A stretch of 64,000 nucleotides of DNA, from positions 50,968-114,967 of the forward strand of contig JAANDG010000478.1 in NCBI GenBank assembly GCA_036852015.1, in the 5' to 3' direction. Shown here piece after piece: positions 1 through 9,931 of this stretch. Positions within the stretch are counted from its first letter, which is position 1; every line of letters starts with the position of its first letter. The stretch is from Pelodera strongyloides (taxonomy: Eukaryota > Nematoda > Chromadorea > Rhabditida > Rhabditidae). The translations under genes were made by a program, and so were the position numbers. The notes below the pieces were generated by a model, which was given only the letters and a program-made list of their open reading frames with translations, made no database searches and had not been told where the DNA came from.

Positions 1-41
1 TACGTGAATGATAAATGAGCAGAAGTAAAAATAAAACTAAC

Positions 42-192
42 CGAAGCTATCTCTCGGTTCGTCAACAACCGGATGAACAACATTTGAAGTATCCAAGCCT
101 CCAAGCCAAACCATCAACCGATATTCCATGATTCCTTCCATCTCCAAGGAGTTCCGAATACATGCAATCTTATCGCAGGAATCATCAAAGAA
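42..192 (-). CDS. Internal exon of an unrecognised gene at the left edge
   Basis: On the minus strand an open stretch of 151 nt is bounded by an acceptor ending TTTTTAG (AG at 194-193) and a donor GTTAGT just beyond position 42. It reads FFDDSCDKIACIRNS, then LEMEGIMEYRLMVWLGG, then LDTSNVVHPVVDEPRDSFG, with one base left over. I do not recognise the family. The composition looks like real protein, and the stop-free frame matches both splice sites. The gene continues off the left edge. Upstream exons would lie at higher coordinates, where only the two degenerate exons at 953-1040 and 2108-2214 were noticed. Confidence 0.5.
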
Positions 193-952
193 CTAAAAAT
201 ATTGCAGAAGCAGAAAGTGTATCAAGAAAGTTAAAAATGCAGCACAATATCCTAACGTCAAAAATACACCCGCGCCACCTACACCAAATCAAGTTAAGAT
301 CCCGCAGCCACTAATTTACTTACACTAGACTAAAATACTAAAGATGAACAGAACAGACAAGCTAAACGTCTTCTGTTATTTTTTGTTCAATCACAAGCCA
401 CTAGCGCATGCAGCATGCAGTGAAAAAATTGCAATAAAAAAAGGAAAATCCTCTCGATCGAAAAGCCCATTCGTGAGCTATATCGATAACAAAACTGCGC
501 TGGCACAGTCACGAGAGTCCCGTGGAGCACTTTTTGAAACTCCTGAAATAAATCGAGATAAAACACAAAGAACGATCTATGAATCACGCAAAAGTAAACG
601 AGAACAAAACATAGAACTAGCATTTGTTCGTCTACGAAAGATTGTCCGGTATCCAGCATTAGCACTACAATTAAAGAGAGCGGACTAGAGAAGAAACAAA
701 AAACGAGTAGAAGAAGGAAGTAATGGCAGAAATTAACTCCTCCCACCCATAAATGTCTTACTTATTCATATTGGCATTAGAACATGGCAATGGCACAAGA
801 CAAGAGCGCGAGAACTGCCTACAGGACTCCAATACCATCAGTAAATAACGCTACGGTACTCTTTGGGTCAACAATATACGACTATGCCAAATAGGTTAAC
901 GTCAGGGCAGTATTTTACAACAAAACCCATGTATAGAAAAACGTTCACGTAC

Positions 953-1040
953 CTGGACGACAGGCCTCCGATTCAACTTTAACGATCACTCCAATTAACA
1001 ACAACACTGAACTCCAATCCCACACAGGATATCACCTTGT
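953..1040 (-). pseudogene. Degenerate exon related to the one at 2108-2214
   Basis: The minus strand shows a TTTGTTTCAG acceptor, about 88 nt, and a GTACGT donor. The sequence aligns with the exon at 2108-2214 around a hydrophobic segment: GTGATATCCTGTG here against GTGATATTCTGTGG there, and AATTGGAGTG in both. All three frames contain a stop. The frame appears to shift by two bases near the TGTGTGGG run relative to its relative. It looks like half of an old local duplication that encoded a membrane-spanning N-terminal or C-terminal segment. The protein family is not identified. Confidence 0.35.
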
Positions 1041-1071
1041 CTGAAACAAAAAAGTGCATAAAAACATTTAA

Positions 1072-1246
1072 AGCGAAATACCGGCCGGTTTTTGAAACGC
1101 ATCGAGTACTCCCTGCTTTCGTATGCTTCATATGCAAATAAGCATAAATTTGAATAAAAAATAGACCCCAATAGACCCCTTTTAGCATAACTGCATAAGA
1201 ATGCTGATATTTGAGATGCGCTTCAAAAACCGGCTGGTATTTCGCT
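1072..1246. mobile_element. MITE family A, copy 1 (TTAA target)
   Basis: Palindromic element of about 175 bp with ends AGCGAAATACCGGCCGG and CCGGCTGGTATTTCGCT, flanked by TTAA at 1068-1071 and 1247-1250. Related copies lie at 36,721-36,900 and 59,328-59,500. There is no coding capacity. A TTAA duplication is typical of piggyBac-type elements; that assignment is inference. Confidence 0.8.
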
Positions 1247-1920
1247 TTAAGCTAAAAGTGCTGTTTCTTTTATCACAACTGTGCGTGGCACCACTACACG
1301 ACCAGTCGGAAGAAACAGGAAACGGACACATACACATTAGTCGCAACCTAATACAATAGATCTTATTATAACTTATCGATAACAACTGTCTTATGCTACG
1401 TTCAGAAATCGAAAACGTATACAATGTATTATCGAAATGTTTTACAGGAAAGGAACACAGGAATTCTTATCGAACCCTTGTTATTGCTTGTGTTCACGCA
1501 TAAGTAAAGTAGTTGGGCTACATACAATGATACAATATGTATGTCCAAAGGATCCGGTGAATTAATTAGTCTAGATAATCTACGGTGAATTATGATAATA
1601 TCACGGTGTTGCGCTTAATGAGTATAATAAATATGCAAATATCAACTACTACACTTATACACCCCCGTCATCAGCCACAACGAGTACACATCAGTCGTGT
1701 GATAATTTTAGACTTTGATGTTATGTAGTATACCAAACAACAAAAACAAGGATTCGAGTATTCAAAAAGGAACATAAGCGTGACAATCAAACCGGAAACA
1801 GAACAACACACTAAACGAAAAAAACTAACTCACGATGTTGACGGATCCTCTTCCTGCAATGAAAAAATCCATTGAACTGTCTAAAACCCTTCCGATCAAT
1901 CCAGCGGGGAAGCCTAAAAT

Positions 1921-1939
1921 ATATATATATATATATATG
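1921..1939. repeat. AT dinucleotide run
   Basis: A short run of alternating AT inside an A-rich stretch with no recognisable gene. Confidence 0.9.
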
Positions 1940-2107
1940 TAATGGTAGAAACATGTATACCTAAACTATTTGTTTTGAGCGAACACAACTTTGTGCATAG
2001 TTTAAAGTCAGGAACGTGTCTTACATACAAAAGCACTGCTCGCATACAAAAACAACAAATAATAAGAGGTCAAATAAAATACGAACTTTGCACTGTACTG
2101 CACGTAC

Positions 2108-2214
2108 TTGGGCATGCCGTCATGTGAAGTTGAAGAACACTCCAATTAAAGACAGTATTCCGACTCCACAGAATATCACCATCACACCGCATATCACCAC
2201 ATTCATCTCTGGAT
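2108..2214 (-). pseudogene. Possible signal-anchor exon, interrupted
   Basis: On the minus strand, after a TTGTTTAG acceptor, an ATG nine bases in opens MNVVICGVMVIFCGVGIL followed by SLIGVFFNFT. That is a strongly hydrophobic, membrane-anchor-like stretch, and it ends at a TGA before the GTACGT donor. Its relative at 953-1040 has a sense codon at the corresponding place but is broken elsewhere. The pair looks like two decayed copies of one exon. A short N-terminal membrane anchor is the most that can be said. Confidence 0.35.
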
Positions 2215-2791
2215 CTAAACAACAAAGTTCAGAAAAGCATATTATAATATCATATAATGAAAACAAATTTCAGGAAAACTATGAACCAACGTAAGTTAAT
2301 TGCAATTATCAAGCGCAGCAGAAGAAAGATGCACGATGCACAAACCCAAGAAAGTGAAACGCGATACCTGAACCTGATATCGCCCCGATTATTTTAAAAA
2401 AGCAACATGCTTCTTTCTTTTTGTACAGCGAAAAAGAACAAGTATAGATTATACAAACATGTTTAGTGTTGGAAGTTGGACTTCGTAGAGAAACCTAAAG
2501 CCGCGCACTAATGCTCCTCATTGTCATGCAAAAAGCGCAGAAACCAAAAATCAAAAATAACGAACTGAACTAAGCTAACCTTACTTGCAGAGGATACTCC
2601 ACCGTGCGTGTCATTCATCTCAATTGAAACAAGCGAGAACAAAACGATTCAGCCTACAGAAGTCCTCAGTCCTCCATCCTCCTACGAACAGACGGCGAAG
2701 TTGGAGATGGTATCTAAAGCCAATCAATAACAAAAGGAACAATGTACTTGGCAGCTTGAGCATACAAAAGATAGTCACATCGTCATATGAT

Positions 2792-3233
2792 TGAAGTAAC
2801 TGGTGATAATCACTGACAAGATGATACACGGAGGAACCAAGACGACTTCAAGACTAGTATCACGTAACAACAGACCGATAATACACAATAACAATCAATA
2901 ATAATAATCACACGACAACTGGCACTCCTTGCTGGTGCACAATCAATCAACAACAACACAGATCAATATTATTCATTTATTGAGTACTACAGAGGTCGTG
3001 ATGAGTCCAGGAGGTAGAAATTCTACTTCTTGAAAGTAGGCAATGAAGGAGCAGGGGTTCCAGCTGGTAGTTGTGCTTGCTGGCCTGAAACGGGTAGAGT
3101 AGTGTAGTAGTTGTAGCTTGTCTCTCTCTTCTCTCCCTCGATCTTCCGCATATATCTATATATTCTTTTCCTTGCTATGCTAATTTGTTATGTTATCTAC
3201 TACTACAATATCCTACGATACAACTCTATTACA
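2792..3233 (-). repeat. Downstream (3') LTR, full length
   Basis: About 442 bp, nearly identical to 7753-8156 over its first 400 bp. On the minus strand it starts TGTAATAGAG directly after the purine tract and ends TTACTTCA, giving the standard TG...CA ends. Confidence 0.85.
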
Positions 3234-3254
3234 CCCTTTCCCTAAATGAAACAT

Positions 3255-3494
3255 TTAAATAAACCAAAAAAAAACAAACTTACGAATAAGCGTGGTAAGG
3301 GTGCTGGATAATAAACCGGGAAGCGTTGGAGTGATGGGCACGGATACATCAATGCGAATTTTTCCACTCGACACCTCATACGATACATCGCTGGTGCTGA
3401 TGCAAGCCGGAGTAGACGGGGGGCACGAGGCCTCGTAAGAAGGAGGGGGACGAAGGGGAGGTCCCCATCTCGAACGCTCCCTTTCCGAAGCCAT
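3255..3494 (-). CDS. Small ORF between integrase and the 3' LTR
   Basis: A 79-codon ORF lies downstream of the integrase frame and just before the purine tract. It begins MASERERSRWGPPLRPPP and ends in a hydrophobic tail, LIRKFVFFWFI. Its position is where some gypsy-type elements carry an extra ORF. I see no homology to an envelope protein or anything else. It could be chance. Confidence 0.25.
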   Translation of the reverse strand: MASERERSRWGPPLRPPPSYEASCPPSTPACISTSDVSYEVSSGKIRIDVSVPITPTLPGLLSSTLTTLIRKFVFFWFI

Positions 3495-3620
3495 TTAGGA
3501 AATAGATAGGAACCGGATACCTGGGAGACACTTATATAAGATTTTTAGACAGAATTAACATACCAAAATTTTCCGGATTAACATACCAGACTCAAGTATC
3601 ATTCTTGAATCATATACGTC

Positions 3621-5640
3621 TCAATGAATCCACTTGCGTGGAGGTGGTGGAGAATATCGTTGGGGTGGCTTGGTAACTCGGGCACTTTTCCGAAGTTCTA
3701 CGGCGGTGTGTACCGAGTCAGAACTGGCTACGGATAATTCCGAGCTGCTAGCTTGAGTAGTTTCACTAATTCCACCGGTTGATTCTCCTTCTTCATTCTT
3801 GATCTCTTCCTCGTCTGGCATGGCTAAATCCCGTCTTCTCATTTGATTAGCATGTCGGATCCAGTCGCCACGTTCAGTGTGAACGAGATAGGTTACGGTA
3901 CCAGTTCTTTCCATAATTTTTCCAGGCACCCAACCCACCGAGTTTCCTTTGTAGTCCCTCACGTAGACGGTCATACCAATCGACAATTCCTTTTCCTTGG
4001 CATGTTTGTTAAAATTTCTCTTCATCCTTTCTCGGGCCATTTCCGGTCGGGTTATTTTCATTGGGAAAATGTTACCTATCTGTCCAGGGTCCTTGGCCTT
4101 AGCCCATGTTATATCAAATATGGTTCTTACCGATCTTCCAAACATTAATTCTGCAGGACTCTTACCCGTGCTAGAGTGCGGCGTATTTCGATAGCTGGCC
4201 AAAAACTTCCTTAGAGCAATTTCTATCTGTTCTCCACCCTTTCCCAGTTCTTTGGCCATCATTTTCTTAAAAGTTTGCACCGCCCGCTCTGCTGCCCCAT
4301 TCGACTGTGGGTGGTAAGGCGGAGAAAAAGTAACTTTTATACCTCTATTTTCACAAAACTCACGGTAATCCCAAGCCGCAAATTGTGGTCCATTGTCCGT
4401 TACGATTTCTTCTGGTAGTCCAAAAATCGTGAACGTCTTCTCCAACTCTTTGATCACGTCTTGAGTGGTAATGCGACTCATCCGGGTTACTTGAATCCAT
4501 TTCGATTTTGCATCCACTAGCACAAACCAGTGTGCCCCGTGTATCGGTCCCGCAAAATCCAGGTGTAGCCTCTGCCAAACCTTCCCTGGTTCTGGCCACA
4601 ACTCGGTTACCGTCTTTTGTGGAGTATTAGCTTGTAATTGACAATTTACACATGTTTTCACTCTGTATTCAATATCTTTATCAATATTAGGGTACCATAC
4701 CTTACTCCGGGCCAATTCCTTCATCCTGGTGCTTCCGGGATGTCCTTTGTGCAGCATTTCCAGGATTGTCTTCCGTAGCTCCATTGGAATGATAATTCGG
4801 CCTTCCTTCAGGATGATCCCTTCCTGTTCGTGCAGTTGATCTCGTACATTCCAAAATTTCCTTAGACAATCATCCATCCGATGCAGCTTCTCCGGCCATT
4901 TCGTCTTCAGATATTGCTTAACTTCCGTCAAAACTGCATCCTTCTCCATGGCTTGATGAATCACATCTTTATTAAACGGAAATCCTTGGAAATATTCCTC
5001 TCTCACTGCCTTTATTTGGAATTCTTCTTTTTCCAAATATTCAGTAATTTTCTCCGTAGGATCAACGAGACGTGACAATCCGTCTGCATTACCGAATTTA
5101 GCTGTCGGTACGTACTCGATATCGAATGTAAACTGTGCTACTTTTATTGCCCACCTGTGTAATCTCTTTGCAGCCAGTATCGGAAGCTCTGCCTTCGGAC
5201 CAAATATTTTCAATAGCGGCTGATGGTCGGTGCGCAGTTTGAATCGAAGTCCGAAAAGATAGGTTTGGAATTTGTCCATTCCCCAGACAATACCCAAAGC
5301 TTCCTTCTCAATCTGAGCATACTTTCGCTCTGTTTCCGTCATTCCTCTTGATGCGTATTCGATGACCTTTTCTGTTCCATCTTCCATTTTATGGTACAGT
5401 ACGGCTCCCAGACCATATTCACTAGCGTCTGTAGCCAATATTACAGGTTTCTTCGGGTCAAAATGTGTAAGCACATCTGTTCCTTGCATTCGTGTCTTTA
5501 TTTCCTGGAATGCAATTTCTTGTTCCTTTCCCCATTCGAAGCTGACGTCTTTTCTTCGAAGCTTATTCAGCGGCCGGCGGCAGAGATCGGCTAGGTTGGG
5601 AACAAATCTGGCATAGTAGTGGCATAGTACGAACCCTACC
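3621..5640 (-). CDS. pol: RNase H and integrase
   Basis: The frame is open from about 5640 down to the stop at 3621. The annotated Met at 5489 is internal, because coding continues upstream as FVPNLADLCRRPLNKLRRKD. RNase H is visible from ILATDASEYGLGAVLYH through TDHQPLL. Integrase follows with an HHCC zinc domain (HKGHPGSTRM, then CVNCQ) and the D,D,E core: LDFAGPIHG, TDNGPQF, and the E in SNGAAERA. The tail is basic and proline-rich. This part of the polyprotein is intact, unlike the reverse transcriptase. It would cut and join element DNA during integration. Confidence 0.9.
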
Positions 5641-6477
5641 AGACTCTCTACCAGACTTCTCTACAGCGTTTTAGGTGCTTTCGGCATTTCTTGTAAGGCC
5701 TTTACTTTCTTTGGATTGGTACGAATCCCTTCCCGGCTTAACACATGTCCTAGGACTTCTATGGTATCTTTAAAAAACTCACACTTCTCTGCTTTTACTT
5801 TCATACCACCATGTTCTTTGAGACGCGCTGAAAAACCTTTTCCAAGGTCCTGAGGTGCTCTTCTTTGTTCCTTCCAGTGACCACGATGTCGTCCAAATAG
5901 ACGATGACATTCTCAATCCCGTGTAGCATCTTATCCATCAAATTCTGGAAAATTGCTGGGGCATTGGCCACACCAAAAGGTAATCTGTGGTAGCGAAACA
6001 ATCCCAAATGCGTACTTATGGTCGTGTATTTCTTAGATTCCTCATCCAACTCTACTTGATTATACGCTTTTTCCAAATCTAGTTTAGAAATCTAGTTTAG
6101 AATAATGCTCTCCTTGATTCAGACACTGTGAAATTAACTCTGCTTATTTTCGGAATTGGGTATTGATCCACTTTCAAACACTTATTTACCGCTACTCTGT
6201 AATCACCACAAATTCTAATCTTACCATTTGGTTTTGGAACAACCACAATTGGTGCTGCCCAGTCGGAGTGCACCACTTGTTCCACGATCCCGTCCTTGAG
6301 CATTTCCTCCAAATTTTTTCTGACTTGCTCCTTGAGCGCAAAGGGCACGGGTCTGAGCGCAAAGGGCTGAAGAATTAGCCCTGAAGAATTTCCGGCCATT
6401 GAACTTTCCTTCGTCCATATGTAACTTGGCCTGCAGCTTCGTGCATTTTCCCAGACCTTCAGAAAATACCCCTGCAT
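5641..6477 (-). pseudogene. pol: reverse transcriptase, frameshifted
   Basis: Palm and finger blocks are readable but fall in different frames: WAAPIVVVPKPNGKIRICGD and DQYPIPKI in 6097-6477, then LEKAYNQVELDEES, GVANAPAIFQNLMD and the catalytic YLDD in 5801-6076, then EVLGHVLSREG in 5650-5800. Breaks sit near 5,825 (a two-base gain before the LKEHGG block), near 6,075-6,100 (a 13-bp tandem duplication of AAATCTAGTTTAG) and near 5,622-5,665 (short duplicated blocks). The enzyme cannot be made as one protein. Confidence 0.85.
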
Positions 6478-6886
6478 ATTTCTTCAACAATGTACCAACT
6501 TCTTTATCTGGATCCTCTTTGGTCTGTTTACCGTTAACTCCTCTTCCCGAGGGTTCGAGCTCATTTACCGAGAGACCTTTAGCCAAAACTTCTAAATCAG
6601 TTAACTCTATACCCACCTTTTCCTTTAAATCTCGTCCAAAAATTGGCGAACCTTGTTTCAACACATGGATTTGCACTTCTCGTCGGACGTCTCCAACTTG
6701 AATATCCACTGAACAGATTCCCTTGAACTTGATTTTTCCACCTGTATAAGTCCTTGCGTTGTAGTTCACCGCTGCCAATTTTGGCTTTCCAATTTTCTTC
6801 CAGGTTGCCTCGTCGATGATAGATAATGCTGCACCCGTGTCCAATTCCATTTTCATATCCATTCCTCCCAATTGAACAGGTAGCAT
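6221..6886 (-). CDS. pol: aspartic protease region
   Basis: The ORF opens MLPVQLGGMDMKMELDTGAA; LDTGA is the retropepsin active-site motif. It is followed by IFGRDLKEKVG, which resembles the flap-to-C-terminal part of gypsy proteases. It overlaps the end of the gag frame in another phase, consistent with a frameshift between gag and pol. Near 6,345-6,372 the sequence holds duplicated blocks (GAGCGCAAAGGGC twice), where the frame is lost. Confidence 0.75.
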   Translation of the reverse strand: MLPVQLGGMDMKMELDTGAALSIIDEATWKKIGKPKLAAVNYNARTYTGGKIKFKGICSVDIQVGDVRREVQIHVLKQGSPIFGRDLKEKVGIELTDLEVLAKGLSVNELEPSGRGVNGKQTKEDPDKEVGTLLKKYAGVFSEGLGKCTKLQAKLHMDEGKFNGRKFFRANSSALCAQTRALCAQGASQKKFGGNAQGRDRGTSGALRLGSTNCGCSKTKW

Positions 6887-7727
6887 TTATTGCAGGCTGG
6901 AACTGACAAATAGCCGGTCGAATTACAAACGTCTCAGGTGAACAGGAAATAGTACCAAGACCTGGTTCCTGTGAGTCGTGGTTTCTCTTTTTAAACTGAT
7001 TCGAATAGTTCCTTCCGGACGGAACTTTTCTGTTAAACTTGGCTTTACAAAACTTTGCTACATGCCCTACCTCATTACAATTAAAACACCTTAGCTGACC
7101 TTGTGAATAGCCTCCCTTGTTTCCTTTATATCCATCCTTCTTGAAGAACTGTTGTCGTTGCTGATGAACATCGTAAGATTCATTCGATCGCTTTCCCAAA
7201 TTGACTGCACTCTTTTCCATTGTTTCCACTTTTTGTGCCAAATGTAGTGTCTGGATTCCGTCCAACTCTTCCTCACCTAATAACCTCTCTCTCACTTTAT
7301 CACTATTCAGGCCTCGAATAAACTGCATTGACAATATGCAATCTTTCACATCAGTTACTTTGTTAAATGCACACTTACCAGCCAAATGTTCTAACTCACG
7401 GTAATATTCCTCCAGCGATTGTCCTGGTTTCTGTGTCTCCGATAACAACGCATGGCGGCAGTTGATGAGTAACTTCTTCTTGCAATAACGGTCCCTGAGC
7501 AATTTGGTGAGATCTTCATATTTCAAGTCTCGAGGTTTCTTAGGTGCTGTCCATGAAGCCAACGAATCATAGGTATCCGGGGATACCAGAGATAGTAGGT
7601 CCAACACTTTATCTCCATCTGTCGTGATTTTCCTCCGATCCATGTTGATTTCCAACCGTTCTATCCAACCATCCAGGTTGGCCACTGAGGGGTCGAACAT
7701 TTCCATCCTTAATGCTCTTCCCTCCAT
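6887..7727 (-). CDS. gag-like nucleocapsid protein
   Basis: From the ATG at 7727 the frame reads MEGRALRMEMFDPSVANLDGW, then a retrotransposon gag domain (YYRELEHLAGKCAFNK, IRGLNSDKVRERLLGE) and one CCHC zinc knuckle, CFNCNEVGHVAKFCK, near 7,085-7,045. The frame can be extended to a Met inside the LTR at 7790, but the internal Met gives a cleaner start. The frame stays open to 6597, but past about 6,890 it overlaps the protease, so that part is out-of-frame translation. Confidence 0.8.
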
Positions 7728-7752
7728 CGTAAGTTGTTTGCCTGAACGCCAC

Positions 7753-8156
7753 TGAAGTAACTGGTGATAATCACTGACAAGATGATACACGGAGGAACCA
7801 AGACGACTTCAAGACTAGTATCACGTAACAACAGACCGATAATACACAATAACAATCAATAATAATAATCACACGACAACTGGCACTCCTTGCTGGTGCA
7901 CAATCAATCAACAACAACACAGATCAATATTATTCATTTATTGAGTACTACAGAGGTCGTGATGAGTCCAGGAGGTAGAAATTCTACTTCTTGAAAGTAG
8001 GCAATGAAGGAGCAGGGGTTCCAGCTGGTAGTTGTGCTTGCTGGCCTGAAACGGGTAGAGTAGTGTAGTAGTTGTAGCTTGTCTCTCTCTTCTCTCCCTC
8101 TCGATCTTCCGCATATATCTATATATTCTTTTCCTTGCTATGCTAATTTGTTATGT
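7753..8156 (-). repeat. Upstream (5') LTR, outer end missing
   Basis: About 404 bp matching 2792-3193. The last 40 bp of the full LTR, including its TG terminus, are replaced by unrelated sequence after 8156. No target-site duplication can therefore be recovered. Confidence 0.8.
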
Positions 8157-9890
8157 GTGCGTAATAAGTATTATCACTATTTTAAAATTTCAGATGAAAT
8201 AGTATCCCGAATATTTCTAGTAAGTTAGAATTTAAGTTGCCTTGGCTTCCCCCGGCTTATACATTCTCTCGTTTTCTCTGGCTCGTAATTCAATTTAATT
8301 GTTGAAGAATCGTCGTTCGTAGAATTAGAATAGAGCGAGGAAGCGTTCGACGTGTCTGATTCTGAATCTGAAAAGCCGTAAACATCGCAGCATTTCAAAG
8401 TACATATCCTCGTTAGTGTACTAATCTGTTACACCCATTGTGTACTCTCTGAAAAGACAACATAGGAGAGAATAGACCTTAATTGTCATTAGGCACCTAT
8501 CAAGGATACACATTTTTTACATCTTGATTTCGGACACCATTGCTTTACAACAAAATGCATATCAATAAAAATACATGTTGACACAACACATCTTTCTCTC
8601 AGAATAGTACCGGTGTATCATACTAATGATAACACCGTAAAGGCAGATGGTGAAATTCTCGTCAACAAAAATCATGGTGCGTCTATGGCGCACTGCTTGG
8701 AAGGTGCGCGGTAAGATTGTTAGATGTGCGCTATACGTGAGCCACATGTGCGCCAACTGATATCGTGCGCTTTTCGCGCGAAATTCACGTTCCTTTGCTT
8801 GGCGACCTTGAAGATGTTTCTCGCTGTTGTGAATACACCCAGCACCGATTTCGAAACAGACTAGTAACGTTCTGAATCTAATCTTTGAATTCTGATTCCC
8901 CGTCACTTTGTGAATGGGCCGGACAGCAATTTGTGGTTAAGTAGAAGTAGTAGTGTCCCTCGAGCGTTGAAAATCAGAAAAATGCTTTTCTGGGTATCGA
9001 TCTCTCACATCTCTGCTCTCTCTTTGCAGGGGCCCACTCTCTCTCCCTCTATCTATTATTTACTTCAGTGAAAAGCGGCTATAGTTATCCTCGATTATAT
9101 GATTATTCTCTTTTCCTCCAAATCATATTTAGTTAATGTGTTTATCTTATTATGAAATGGCATTGTGCTTTTCCAGCCAGAAAATAGCAAGGTTGTCACA
9201 AAAATGTGCCCTTCATTTCTTTGTTTAACTCCACATAAGCTATATTGGATCTGGTTATGTTTATTTCTTTCGTTTCCAAGTGATTTTCCAGTAGACGTTT
9301 CAACTGGACGTCTCATAAGTATTTCCCTAACTATCTGGGGCCCTATTCTAAAATTGGCAGTTTGTTTTTCCCGTCTGTGGTAGCAAATAAGGACTCAGTA
9401 AATAACTTTGACACATACAATACACCCACACACCCACACATCCGCACATGCACGCACGCATACACACACCCACACATAGGCAGACAACATAATTATACAG
9501 ATACGTATACTCACACTCAGACACGTACAAACAGGCACTTTCACACATACACATATGCGGATAAAAACACAAAAACACGAAACGTACATACATATACGTA
9601 CATGCGCACATACACACATACACACCACACACCTAAAATACACATGCCGACAGCTCGTACACGAAAACACCAGCACGCTTATTGTAGCACTATTCGGGTT
9701 AGGTTAGTTCAGATGATATTGCCTTACTTACTTATTGTTAGTGTTCTTTCCGGTTCGTAGGCTTATTTGATCTTCAGCTTCTTTCAAATTGGAATTTGCC
9801 CCCCCCCCTCCTAGACCCTGATCTCATTTACGCCTATCCATCTCATTGTCAGTCTAGAAGCGTTTTAACTCCGTTTTTTCCTTCTCCTCT

Positions 9891-9931
<41 letters not shown>

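Larger units (their letters stand above)
2792..8156 (-). mobile_element. Ty3/gypsy-type LTR retrotransposon, decayed
   Basis: A 5.4-kb element transcribed on the minus strand, bounded by direct LTRs (2792-3233 and 7753-8156). It carries gag with a CCHC knuckle, an aspartic protease, reverse transcriptase, RNase H and integrase, in that order. RNase H before integrase is the Ty3/gypsy order. The purine tract TAGGGAAAGGG sits directly inside the downstream LTR, and a TGG primer-site start lies one base inside the upstream LTR. Reverse transcriptase is frameshifted, so the copy is not autonomous. The upstream LTR lacks about 40 bp at its outer end. Confidence 0.9.

Noticed and set aside
1834..1853. 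20-nt microexon on the minus strand (GAAGAGGATCCGTCAACATC)
   Set aside because: The acceptor and donor look good, but it is too short and no neighbouring exon fixes its frame.
9348..9760. Cys/His-rich ORFs near 9.4-9.7 kb
   Set aside because: They are translations of CA/TG-type simple sequence.
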